Of a stretch of DNA of 64,000 nt, positions 1 to 7,257 are shown piece after piece. Origin of the DNA: Chryseobacterium sp. KACC 21268 (GTDB lineage Bacteria; Bacteroidota; Bacteroidia; Flavobacteriales; Weeksellaceae); assembly GCA_028736075.1 (NCBI GenBank), contig CP117875.1:3348001-3412000 (forward strand), given 5' to 3'. A model generated the notes under the pieces. That model was not told where the DNA came from and ran no database searches. It was given only the letters and a program-made list of their open reading frames with translations. The position numbers and the translations under genes are program-made. Every line of letters begins with the position of its first letter. Position 1 is the first letter of the stretch.

Positions 1-1
1 G

Positions 2-1204
2 AAATCCGGAACCATCAAAAGAATGATGGACAACGACACGTTTAATTCTCTCATTTTTTGGGGACCGCCGGGAACGGGGAAAACAACTCTGGCTGAAATC
101 ATATCGGAAAGTTCAGGACGAAAGTTCTACAAATTATCAGCTGTTTCTGCGGGCGTGAAGGACGTTCGGGATATCATCGACGAAGCCAAAAAACAAAATC
201 TCTTTTCCGGAAGAAGCCCGATTCTTTTCATTGATGAGATTCACAGGTTTAACAAATCTCAACAGGATTCTTTACTTCACGCGGTCGAAAAAGGTTGGAT
301 TACTTTGATTGGCGCAACCACGGAAAACCCAAGTTTCGAAGTGGTTTCCGCTTTACTTTCGAGAACTCAGGTCTATATTCTCAAAGCTTTGACGTTTGAA
401 AAACTGGAAGAACTTGCTGACATTGCTGTTTCAAAATATAACGAACTGAATCAAACCAAATTCTTCCTCGAGGAAAAAGAAGCCTTCATCCAATATTCCG
501 GGGGCGACGCCAGAAAGTTGATTAATTCAATAGAATTGGTTCTGAATCAATTTAAATTCGCCAAGAAAAATAAAATTTCCAACAAAGATGTCCTTTATGT
601 TCTTCAGGAAAATATGGCCTTGTACGACAAAAATGGAGAGCAACATTACGACATCATCTCCGCATTCATTAAATCGATGCGCGGCTCCGACCCAAATGGC
701 GCTGTTTATTGGCTCGCCAGAATGTTGGTCGGCGGCGAAGATATCAAATTCATTGCGAGAAGAATGATGATTTTGGCAGCCGAAGATATTGGCTTAGCAA
801 ATCCAAACGCATTGGTGATGGCAAACAATTGTTTCCAGGCCATCAACGTCATCGGAAATCCAGAAGCCAGAATTATCCTCAGCGAAACTGCCGTCTATCT
901 CGCCGTTTCCCCGAAAAGCAATTCCACTTATAATGCCATCAATGAAGCAATGTCTTTTGTGAAGAAAACCGGAAACCTGCCAGTTCCACTCCACCTCAGA
1001 AATGCGCCGACCAAGCTGATGAAAAATCTGGACTACGGAAAAGATTATCAATACGCACATTCCTACGAAGGCAATTTTGTGGATTTGGAATTTCTGCCCG
1101 ATGAAATTACCGGAACTACTTTCTACAATCCTGCCAACAACTCAACGGAGAAGAAAATCCGCGAACAGCTGAAGGATAAATGGAAAGACAAATATGACCT
1201 TTGA
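2..1204 (+). CDS. rarA: Replication-associated recombination protein RarA (MgsA), 5'-truncated
   Basis: AAA+ ATPase of the RarA/MgsA/WRNIP1 family, which acts at stalled replication forks. The frame is open from base 2 and the first Met lies at 23; family members normally have about 30 more N-terminal residues, so the true start is outside the window. Counting from that Met, a Walker A GPPGTGKT lies at about residues 14-21, a Walker B IDEIHRF near 70, and the sensor stretch GATTENPSF near 97. The C-terminal half carries the oligomerisation region typical of the family (GGEDIKFIARRM, AAEDIGLANPNA). The stop is TGA. A 76-bp gap separates it from the dedA-like gene on the same strand. Identification is secure; only the 5' end is missing. 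Confidence 0.95.
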   Translation, partial: KSGTIKRMMDNDTFNSLIFWGPPGTGKTTLAEIISESSGRKFYKLSAVSAGVKDVRDIIDEAKKQNLFSGRSPILFIDEIHRFNKSQQDSLLHAVEKGWITLIGATTENPSFEVVSALLSRTQVYILKALTFEKLEELADIAVSKYNELNQTKFFLEEKEAFIQYSGGDARKLINSIELVLNQFKFAKKNKISNKDVLYVLQENMALYDKNGEQHYDIISAFIKSMRGSDPNGAVYWLARMLVGGEDIKFIARRMMILAAEDIGLANPNALVMANNCFQAINVIGNPEARIILSETAVYLAVSPKSNSTYNAINEAMSFVKKTGNLPVPLHLRNAPTKLMKNLDYGKDYQYAHSYEGNFVDLEFLPDEITGTTFYNPANNSTEKKIREQLKDKWKDKYDL

Positions 1205-1256
1205 GTTAAATATTCCTAATTTTTACATTAAGCTGATTAATTCAAATTCCTTTTAA

Positions 1257-1264
1257 TATCTTTG
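1257..1264 (+). promoter_or_regulatory. Candidate -7 promoter box (TATCTTTG) for the dedA-like gene
   Basis: The sequence matches the Bacteroidota -7 consensus TAnnTTTG and ends 16 bases before the ATG at 1281. No good -33 TTG is visible 17-23 bases upstream, so support is partial. Confidence 0.4.
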
Positions 1265-1280
1265 CGCAAGACAGAAAACT

Positions 1281-1964
1281 ATGGAACATTTCGAAAGCTG
1301 GAAAGACCTACTCAACCCCGAATTTTACATCAAAATGGGTGGTTTTTGGCTTATTTTATTTATCATTTTTGCAGAGACAGGACTTTTTGTAGGTTTCTTT
1401 TTGCCGGGCGACAGTTTACTCTTTATTTCAGGGATTTACGCCATTAAAATCATCGATACAACTTTCGGAACCACAGGTTCTGATTTTCTGGATACTACGA
1501 TTTTGGCGACCGCCGTTGCCGTTGCAGCCATCATCGGAAACGAGATTGGCTATTGGTTTGGTTACAAAAGCGGACCGTTGTTGTACGAGCGAAAAGACAC
1601 TTTCCTATTCAAGAAAAAATACCTTTTCAAGGCACACGATTTCTTCGAAGACCACGGAACTGTGGCTGTCATCCTTGCGAGATTCTTACCAATCGTGAGA
1701 ACATTTGCGCCAATCGTTGCCGGAATTGTGAAAATGGACAAGAAGAAATTCTTCTATTACAACATCATCGGAGCTTTTGCGTGGTCATTCACAATGATTT
1801 TTGCAGGACATTATCTGGACAAGTTATTTATGGACCAGTTCGGCATCGATTTGAAGAAAAAATTAGAAATCATCGTTTTGGTCATCGTTTTGGTCACAAC
1901 TTTGCCTATCATTATCAAGTTCTTTTTCACTAAGGATAAAGAGAGACCAACGAAAATTGATTAA
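1281..1964 (+). CDS. DedA family (SNARE-associated/VTT domain) membrane protein
   Basis: A 227-residue inner-membrane protein of the DedA/VTT family, thought to act as proton-dependent lipid (undecaprenyl phosphate or phospholipid) carriers. It shows the family signatures FLPGDSLLF near residue 48, GNEIGYWFGYKSG near 88, and ARFLPIVRTFAPIVAG near 135, the last carrying the conserved arginine of the re-entrant region. There are about five hydrophobic segments, ending in a Lys-rich cytoplasmic tail. Length matches the family. It stands alone between rarA and a terminator hairpin. Function beyond family level cannot be read from the sequence. Confidence 0.9.
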   Translation: MEHFESWKDLLNPEFYIKMGGFWLILFIIFAETGLFVGFFLPGDSLLFISGIYAIKIIDTTFGTTGSDFLDTTILATAVAVAAIIGNEIGYWFGYKSGPLLYERKDTFLFKKKYLFKAHDFFEDHGTVAVILARFLPIVRTFAPIVAGIVKMDKKKFFYYNIIGAFAWSFTMIFAGHYLDKLFMDQFGIDLKKKLEIIVLVIVLVTTLPIIIKFFFTKDKERPTKID

Positions 1965-1992
1965 TCAACATTGAAATATCAGCAAAACATAT

Positions 1993-2019
1993 AAAACCGG
2001 AGTCACTTTCCGGTTTTTT
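1993..2019 (+). terminator. Intrinsic terminator after the dedA-like gene
   Basis: A perfect 9-bp stem (AAAACCGGA/TCCGGTTTT) with a 7-base loop is followed by a T-run, 29 bp after the stop codon. Confidence 0.85.
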
Positions 2020-2035
2020 GCATTTAAATATTTGG

Positions 2036-2139
2036 GCAGCTTTATCCGCCTTCCACTCCCAATCTTTTTTGCTCGACGATTTGACATTAAATAGAACGAG
2101 AGTACAAACAAAAAAGGATTTCCGTTCAAGTCGGGCTGC
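2036..2139 (-). repeat. Dispersed hairpin element, copy 1 of 3
   Basis: A non-coding element about 104 bp long that starts with GCAGCCCGACTTGAACGG on the minus strand and ends with GCTGC. The outer GCAGC/GCTGC arms pair, as do inner arms of CTTTTTTG type, giving a long imperfect hairpin. Copies 2 and 3 lie at 31126-31262 and 40481-40565. The central loop differs fully between copies, while the arms are kept. It sits between the dedA terminator and the dehydrogenase start. Confidence 0.8.
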
Positions 2140-2196
2140 GGGTTTCGGTACAAAAGAACGTTTGACATTCAATTAAATCTTAAATAAAAATAAGAA

Positions 2197-3174
2197 ATGA
2201 AAGTATTTGTAAACAAAAGAATTCCGGACAATGGGATTCAGATTTTGAAAGACGGAAATTTAGACATCATTTTCCCTGAAACAGAAAACCCAACCCACGA
2301 AGAATGGCTGGAAAGCTGCCAACAAGCAGACATCATCCTAAGTGTCGGCGGAAAGAACAAATATGACAAAGAATTCTTCGACGCTTGCCCCAATGTAAAA
2401 GCTATTGCCCTATTTTCCGTAGGCTTCGACCAAGTAGATATCGAAGAAGCAACTAAACGAAAAATCGCAGTTGGAAACACGCCAGACGTTTTGAGCCGCG
2501 CCACTTCCGACGTTGCATTTCTACTGATGCAAATGGTTTCCAGAAAAGTAAACTACAACACTGCAAAAGTAAAATCCGGTAACTGGAAAGACTTCGACCC
2601 TTTGGAAGAACTCGGTCAGGAACTTTACGGAAAAACCTTAGGCGTTTTAGGACTAGGAAGAATCGGTTTTGAAATGGCTGAAAAGTGCAAAGCCGCTTTC
2701 GGAATGAACATCATCTACCACAACAGAAGCCACAACGAAGAAGCTGAAAAAGAACTCGACGCAAAATATGTTTCTTTTGACGAATTGGTGGAAAACTCAG
2801 ACATCATAAGTATTCACGCGAATTTCACACCAGAACAAGCTGACCTTTTCAACACATCAGTTTTCGAAAAAATGAAAGAAAATCTGATTTTCATCAACAC
2901 CGCAAGAGGTGGTTTTCATAATGAAAAAGATTTGTTTGAAGCTTTGATTTCAGGAAAAATTTGGGGCGCAGGTCTTGATGTTACCAATCCGGAACCGATG
3001 CAGAAAGACAGTCCGTTATTAGGACTTCCAAACGTTTGTGTCCTTCCGCATATTGGTTCTGCAACTTTGGAAGCCAGAAGCGGAATGGCAAGATTGGCAG
3101 CTGAGAACGTCGTTGCTTTCAGTAAAGGCGAAAAAATGCCTACTTGCGTAAATCCTGAAGTTTACGAAGATTAA
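2197..3174 (+). CDS. NAD(P)-dependent 2-hydroxyacid dehydrogenase (glyoxylate/hydroxypyruvate reductase type)
   Basis: A 325-residue D-isomer-specific 2-hydroxyacid dehydrogenase, probably reducing glyoxylate or hydroxypyruvate. The Rossmann motif GLGRIG is at 152-157. The catalytic triad can be placed as Arg237 (NTARGG), Glu266 (NPEP) and His285 (LPHIGSAT). The N-terminal KRIPDNGIQIL resembles the GhrB/GyaR glyoxylate reductase branch rather than SerA. It is a single gene between a dispersed repeat and the small acidic protein. Substrate is inferred from family resemblance only; a second member of the superfamily (SerA-like) lies at 40660. Confidence 0.85.
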   Translation: MKVFVNKRIPDNGIQILKDGNLDIIFPETENPTHEEWLESCQQADIILSVGGKNKYDKEFFDACPNVKAIALFSVGFDQVDIEEATKRKIAVGNTPDVLSRATSDVAFLLMQMVSRKVNYNTAKVKSGNWKDFDPLEELGQELYGKTLGVLGLGRIGFEMAEKCKAAFGMNIIYHNRSHNEEAEKELDAKYVSFDELVENSDIISIHANFTPEQADLFNTSVFEKMKENLIFINTARGGFHNEKDLFEALISGKIWGAGLDVTNPEPMQKDSPLLGLPNVCVLPHIGSATLEARSGMARLAAENVVAFSKGEKMPTCVNPEVYED

Positions 3175-3253
3175 ATTTCATCAAAATAAATCTTTCAAAA
3201 ACAAAGCTTGGAATCATATTTGTCTATCTTCAATCAACCAAAAAATAAATATT

Positions 3254-3544
3254 ATGACACCAGAAGATAACATCGAAAAAAATTTGGAAGATTTGGATTA
3301 CAATCCAGGTGACGACATTTTCAACAGAGAAGAGCATATTCCCATCGACGGCGATGGAAATCCAATCAGAAATCCAAGTCAGGTGAACGACGAAATGCCA
3401 TTCGGACTAGACGTTCCAGGCGCTGAAGATGATGACAACTTCGACCAGGTAACCAATCAACTTCCGGACGAAGAAAACAATTACTACAGCACGAGCGACA
3501 ATGAAGATGACCACGAAGAAGAAAACGACGACATTGTAGAATAA
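3254..3544 (+). CDS. Small acidic protein of unknown function
   Basis: A 96-residue, strongly acidic protein with many Asp, Glu and Asn, no Cys, and no membrane segment or signal peptide. It looks intrinsically disordered, with a C-terminal run of Asp/Glu. No known domain is recognised. The codon pattern and a strong terminator just after the stop support a real gene. It is expressed singly, 79 bp after the dehydrogenase. Confidence 0.7.
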   Translation: MTPEDNIEKNLEDLDYNPGDDIFNREEHIPIDGDGNPIRNPSQVNDEMPFGLDVPGAEDDDNFDQVTNQLPDEENNYYSTSDNEDDHEEENDDIVE

Positions 3545-3549
3545 ACAAT

Positions 3550-3578
3550 AAAGCTTACCACATAGGTAAGCTTTTATT
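3550..3578. terminator. Bidirectional terminator between convergent genes
   Basis: A 10-bp perfect stem (AAAGCTTACC/GGTAAGCTTT) with loop ACATA, flanked by A/T runs on both sides, serves the acidic-protein gene and the minus-strand thioesterase gene. Confidence 0.85.
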
Positions 3579-3579
3579 T

Positions 3580-3975
3580 TTAGTTCAAATCTCTAAATAT
3601 TCTGGAAGGCTTTTTATTTTCGTCAATCGCTACCAGAGTAAAATCGCCTGAGACAGCCTTTTCGCGCGTATCATTGTACATTTCTTCCACAAAAATCTCC
3701 ACATTCACTTTCACGCTCGTGTTCCCGACGTATTTTATTCGACCAACAAGCTCTACAATCGTATCAGCCGGAATTGGTTTTTTGAAATCAATCCTGTCAC
3801 AACTTACGGTCACAAAAGACTTTCTCGCAAATCGCGTGGCGGTCATAAAAGCCACTTCATCCATCATTTCCATTACCTTCCCACCGAACATCGTGTTATG
3901 ATGATTGGTTGTATTCGGGAAAACCACTTTGAAAACACGCGTTTCCGACTGCTGGATTTTGTCTTCGTAATTCAT
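3580..3975 (-). CDS. Acyl-CoA thioesterase, hotdog fold (YciA-like)
   Basis: A 131-residue single hotdog-domain protein that should hydrolyse acyl-CoA thioesters in the cytoplasm. The active-site region reads NTTNHHNTMFGGKVMEMMDE (about 21-40), matching the YciA/BACH pattern with N-x-x-G-x-x-F-G-G and a following Asp/Glu. The motif FVTVSCDRIDFKKPI follows the usual second strand. Length fits single-hotdog members such as YciA. It is a single gene convergent with the acidic protein. Chain-length preference is unknown. Confidence 0.85.
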   Translation of the reverse strand: MNYEDKIQQSETRVFKVVFPNTTNHHNTMFGGKVMEMMDEVAFMTATRFARKSFVTVSCDRIDFKKPIPADTIVELVGRIKYVGNTSVKVNVEIFVEEMYNDTREKAVSGDFTLVAIDENKKPSRIFRDLN

Positions 3976-4110
3976 TTCTTGATAGCTTTATAATTGTGTA
4001 CTAGAATCGTTTTTTGAAGGTGCAAATATAAGTGATAGAAACTGTTCTAAGAAATTTCATAAATTAGATTCTAATAAATCATCAGTCAAAATCATTCTAA
4101 TGATTTTTCA

Positions 4111-4169
4111 AATTCCCCTCCTCTGGAGGGGCGACTAAAATTCGAAGAATTTTTGACGGGGTGGTCACT
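4111..4169 (+). repeat. Left palindromic unit of the DUF559 module
   Basis: The unit begins AATTCCCCTCC-TCT-GGAGGGG, a 7-bp stem with a 3-base loop, then a second small hairpin AAAATTC-gaa-GAATTTT, then GACGGGGTGGTC. It ends just before the nuclease start codon. The first 21 bp recur as an exact inverted copy at 4706-4726. Confidence 0.85.
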
Positions 4170-4184
4170 CAAAAACACAAACAA

Positions 4185-4601
4185 ATGAATGAAATCCTAA
4201 CTCACATCCACGGAGTTCCCATCCGCAGGAACTTCGTAGAACACCTACCCTACAACCCTCACCTAAAAAAATTATTAAGCGGAAAATGCAAAACCGGAAT
4301 TCTAATCGAAGTTCTTTTCTGGAAGCAAGTTCGAGCAAGAACATTTCATAACATAGATTTTGACAGACAAAAAATTATAGGAAACTATATTGTCGATTTT
4401 TATGTCAAGACTCTTGGATTAATAGTAGAAATCGATGGTTCGAGTCACGATGAGAAAGAAGTTTATGATGGCATCAGACAAACTTATCTGGAATCTTTGA
4501 ATTTGAAAATAGTCAGAATTACTGATTTTGATGTGAAGAATAATTTGGCTTTGGTGATGAAAGAATTGGAGACATTTATTATTGAAAACTACAGATGCTA
4601 A
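4185..4601 (+). CDS. DUF559 domain endonuclease-like protein inside a palindromic-repeat module
   Basis: A 138-residue protein of the DUF559 family, related in fold to Vsr/PD-(D/E)XK nucleases. Core features are FDRQKIIGNYIVDFYV with the Asp, then LIVEIDGSSH with the E-x-D-G and His, then a D-x-x-R-x-x-x-L helix and RITDFDVKNN. The ATG at 4185 is chosen; an in-frame GTG at 4161 would lie inside the repeat unit. The gene is intact and full length. It sits between direct units at 4111-4169 and 4600-4659, and an inverted unit closes the module at 4664-4726. Enzymatic activity and target are unknown. Confidence 0.85.
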   Translation: MNEILTHIHGVPIRRNFVEHLPYNPHLKKLLSGKCKTGILIEVLFWKQVRARTFHNIDFDRQKIIGNYIVDFYVKTLGLIVEIDGSSHDEKEVYDGIRQTYLESLNLKIVRITDFDVKNNLALVMKELETFIIENYRC

Positions 4602-4659
4602 AATTCCCCTCCTCCGGATGGGTGGATTGGACAAAAGGGAGAAGACGGGGTGGTTCGAC
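4600..4659 (+). repeat. Second direct palindromic unit of the DUF559 module
   Basis: A degenerate direct copy of the left unit: AAAATTCCCCTCCTCCGGAT near its start and GACGGGGTGGTT near its end. The nuclease stop codon overlaps its first bases. The first hairpin is weakened by substitutions. Confidence 0.75.
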
Positions 4660-4663
4660 ACAC

Positions 4664-4726
4664 TTGACCACCCCCGAAATCTGAAATTTACAATCTCAAA
4701 TTTCTCCCCTCCAGAGGAGGGGAATT
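4664..4726 (-). repeat. Inverted palindromic unit closing the DUF559 module
   Basis: On the minus strand it reads AATTCCCCTCC-TCT-GGAGGGG, then hairpin GAAATTT/AAATTTC, then CGGGGGTGGTCA. It has the same architecture as the left unit but a different second stem that still pairs. The outer 21 bp are an exact inverted repeat of 4111-4131. Confidence 0.85.
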
Positions 4727-4796
4727 TTTTCTTATTTCATTACTATATATTTTTCAAATTGAATATCTTTAAAACTTTGAAAATCTAGACTTATTT

Positions 4797-5228
4797 ATGA
4801 AAAAAGTTTTTACAAAACATCTGTTTTTCTTATTCCTAACTCCGCTTTTACTATTAATTATATTTTACTTTTTATCAGCAAAAGGAGTCGTAGGAACTTA
4901 TGGTGTCAATAGAACTATAAATTTTGGAGGAATTGATATTGATGGAATTTTGAGAAACCCAATTTATACCGGTTCTTTTTTCCTTTTTACGTATCCAATA
5001 TATCTTTTAAGCTATTTTATTATTTTTCTGATTGGAAGATTTACAGATTTTCTATATTCTATAGTTCATTTCATTACATTTATTTTAAACTACATTTTAC
5101 TTTCTAATAATCCTGAAAATAGAATTCTAATTCCATTAACAATGATCGGTTTTATAATTTTCATTTTAAATATATTTAAAACAACAAAAAATCCATCAAC
5201 TATCAACAAACAACCATCAACGATATAA
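4797..5228 (+). CDS. Small membrane protein of unknown function, overlapping hutU
   Basis: A 143-residue, very AT-rich ORF with three to four hydrophobic segments (about 8-28, 58-80, 86-101 and 111-130). No family is recognised. Its stop overlaps the next start as TAATG, so translation may be coupled to urocanate hydratase. The last codons run through an ATCAAC-rich spacer of the kind often found between genes here (CCATCAACTATCAACAAAC), which suggests the C-terminus extended into a repeat. Base composition is unlike hutU. It may be a recent arrival with the DUF559 module. Confidence 0.55.
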   Translation: MKKVFTKHLFFLFLTPLLLLIIFYFLSAKGVVGTYGVNRTINFGGIDIDGILRNPIYTGSFFLFTYPIYLLSYFIIFLIGRFTDFLYSIVHFITFILNYILLSNNPENRILIPLTMIGFIIFILNIFKTTKNPSTINKQPSTI

Positions 5229-7213
5229 TGACTTTCCAGCAACAAATCAAACAAGGCATTCCCACCGAATTACCTCAGCCAAAACCATACGAAAACCACA
5301 TCAACCACGCACCGAAACGTAAAGAAATCCTGTCAGACGAAGAGAAAAAGCTCGCTCTGAAAAACGCTTTACGTTATTTCGAACCCAAATTCCACGCAGA
5401 ATTGTTGCCGGAATTCAGGGAAGAACTGGAAAAATACGGCAGAATTTATATGTACCGCTTCCGTCCCGATTACGAGATGAAAGCAAGAGATATTGCCGAA
5501 TATCCCGGAAAATCTGAGCAGGCAAAAGCCATTATGCTGATGATTCAGAACAATCTGGATTATGCCGTGGCGCAACATCCGCACGAACTGATTACGTACG
5601 GTGGAAATGGTGCGGTATTCAGCAACTGGGCGCAGTATCTTCTGACGATGAAATATCTGTCGGAAATGACGGACGAACAGACGTTGACGATGTATTCCGG
5701 TCATCCGATGGGATTGTTTCCTTCGCACAAAGATGCGCCGAGAGTGGTGGTAACCAACGGAATGATGATTCCAAATTACTCCAAGCCGGATGACTGGGAA
5801 AAATTCAATGCGCTGGGTGTTTCGCAGTACGGACAAATGACCGCCGGATCTTATATGTACATCGGTCCGCAGGGAATTGTGCACGGAACGACGATTACCG
5901 TTTTAAATGCTTTCAGAAAAATTAATAAAGAACCAAAAGGCGGATTATTCGTCACTTCAGGTTTGGGCGGAATGTCCGGAGCTCAGCCAAAAGCCGGAAA
6001 TATCGCAGGTTGTATTACGGTGATTGCGGAAGTGAATCCAAAGATTACCAAAATACGTCACGAACAGAAATGGGTGAATGAAATCCACGAAAATCTGGAT
6101 GAACTGGTGGCGAGAGTACGAAAAGCTCAGGAAAATCAGGAAACGGTTTCTCTGGCTTACCTTGGAAACATCGTCGATATCTGGGAGAAATTTGATGAAG
6201 AAAATTTAAGAATTGATATTGGTTCAGACCAGACTTCGCTTCACAATCCGTGGGCGGGTGGTTATTATCCGGTTGGTCAAACCTTCGAGGAATCGAATAC
6301 GATGATGGCAGAAAACCCTGAATTATTCAAGGAAAAAGTTCAGGAAACCTTGAGAAGACACGCTTCCGCCATCAATAAACATACTGCGAAAGGAACCTAT
6401 TTCTTCGATTACGGAAATGCCTTTTTACTCGAAGCTTCCAGAGCCGGAGCCGATGTAATGTCAGAAAATCCTACGATTGGAAGGGAGTTCAAATACCCAT
6501 CGTACGTTCAGGATATTATGGGACCGATGTGTTTTGATTATGGTTTCGGGCCGTTCCGTTGGGTTTGTACCAGCGGAAAACCGGAAGATTTGCAGAAAAC
6601 CGATGATATTGCGTGTGCGGTTTTAGAGGAAATGATTAAAACGTCACCGGAAGAAATCCAGCAACAGATGAAAGACAATATTACGTGGATCAAAGGTGCT
6701 CAGGAAAACAATCTGGTCGTTGGTTCGCAGGCGAGGATTCTGTATGCCGATGCAGAAGGAAGAATGAAAATCGCTGAAGCCTTCAACAAAGCCATTGCCA
6801 ACGGAGAAATCGGAGCAGTGGTTTTGGGAAGAGACCATCACGATGTTTCGGGGACGGATTCGCCGTACAGAGAGACTTCCAACATTTATGACGGCTCGAG
6901 ATTTACGGCAGATATGGCGATTCACAATGTGATTGGCGACAGTTTCCGTGGGGCAACTTGGGTGAGCATCCACAACGGTGGTGGCGTTGGCTGGGGCGAA
7001 GTGATCAACGGTGGTTTCGGGATGTTGCTCGATGGAAGCGATGATGCCGACAGAAGATTAAAATCTATGCTGTTCTGGGACGTGAACAACGGAATTTCGA
7101 GACGAAGCTGGGCAAGAAATGAAGGTGCTGTTTTCGCAATTAAACGTGCGATGGAAGCTGAGCCAAATTTGAAAGTGACGTTGCCGAATTTTGTGGATGA
7201 GAGTTTGTTTTAA
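5228..7213 (+). CDS. hutU: Urocanate hydratase (urocanase)
   Basis: A 661-residue cytoplasmic enzyme that converts urocanate to imidazolonepropionate in histidine breakdown, using NAD+ as electrophile. Diagnostic motifs are YGGNGAVFSNW (124 on), GLGGMSGAQPKAG (246 on), WAGGYYPVG, Cys447 in FRWVCTSGK, and GGGVGWGEVINGG near the end. It is longer than the roughly 550-residue proteobacterial enzyme, resembling the long form. No hutH, hutI or hutG lies in the window, so the rest of the pathway is elsewhere. The start overlaps the upstream stop (TAATG). Confidence 0.96.
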   Translation: MTFQQQIKQGIPTELPQPKPYENHINHAPKRKEILSDEEKKLALKNALRYFEPKFHAELLPEFREELEKYGRIYMYRFRPDYEMKARDIAEYPGKSEQAKAIMLMIQNNLDYAVAQHPHELITYGGNGAVFSNWAQYLLTMKYLSEMTDEQTLTMYSGHPMGLFPSHKDAPRVVVTNGMMIPNYSKPDDWEKFNALGVSQYGQMTAGSYMYIGPQGIVHGTTITVLNAFRKINKEPKGGLFVTSGLGGMSGAQPKAGNIAGCITVIAEVNPKITKIRHEQKWVNEIHENLDELVARVRKAQENQETVSLAYLGNIVDIWEKFDEENLRIDIGSDQTSLHNPWAGGYYPVGQTFEESNTMMAENPELFKEKVQETLRRHASAINKHTAKGTYFFDYGNAFLLEASRAGADVMSENPTIGREFKYPSYVQDIMGPMCFDYGFGPFRWVCTSGKPEDLQKTDDIACAVLEEMIKTSPEEIQQQMKDNITWIKGAQENNLVVGSQARILYADAEGRMKIAEAFNKAIANGEIGAVVLGRDHHDVSGTDSPYRETSNIYDGSRFTADMAIHNVIGDSFRGATWVSIHNGGGVGWGEVINGGFGMLLDGSDDADRRLKSMLFWDVNNGISRRSWARNEGAVFAIKRAMEAEPNLKVTLPNFVDESLF

Positions 7214-7229
7214 AACTTTTTAGATATGG

Positions 7230-7256
7230 AAAAACCTGCTGTGAGGCAGGTTTTTG
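7230..7256. terminator. Bidirectional terminator with CCTGC/GCAGG stem
   Basis: Stem AAAACCTGC/GCAGGTTTT with A and T flanks, between hutU and the convergent membrane-protein gene. It is one of six terminators in the window with the same CCTGC/GCAGG core. Confidence 0.85.
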
Positions 7257-7257
7257 A

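Noticed and set aside
1930-2172. Minus-strand ORFs of 67-80 codons after the dedA-like gene
   Set aside because: They run through a terminator and the dispersed hairpin element, in which other copies are not open in the same frame.
4161-4184. GTG at 4161 as start of the DUF559 gene
   Set aside because: It lies inside the palindromic unit; the ATG at 4185 follows the unit and begins the family-like N-terminus.
5228-7213. A full histidine-utilisation operon
   Set aside because: Only urocanate hydratase is present; no hutH, hutI or hutG lies within the window.
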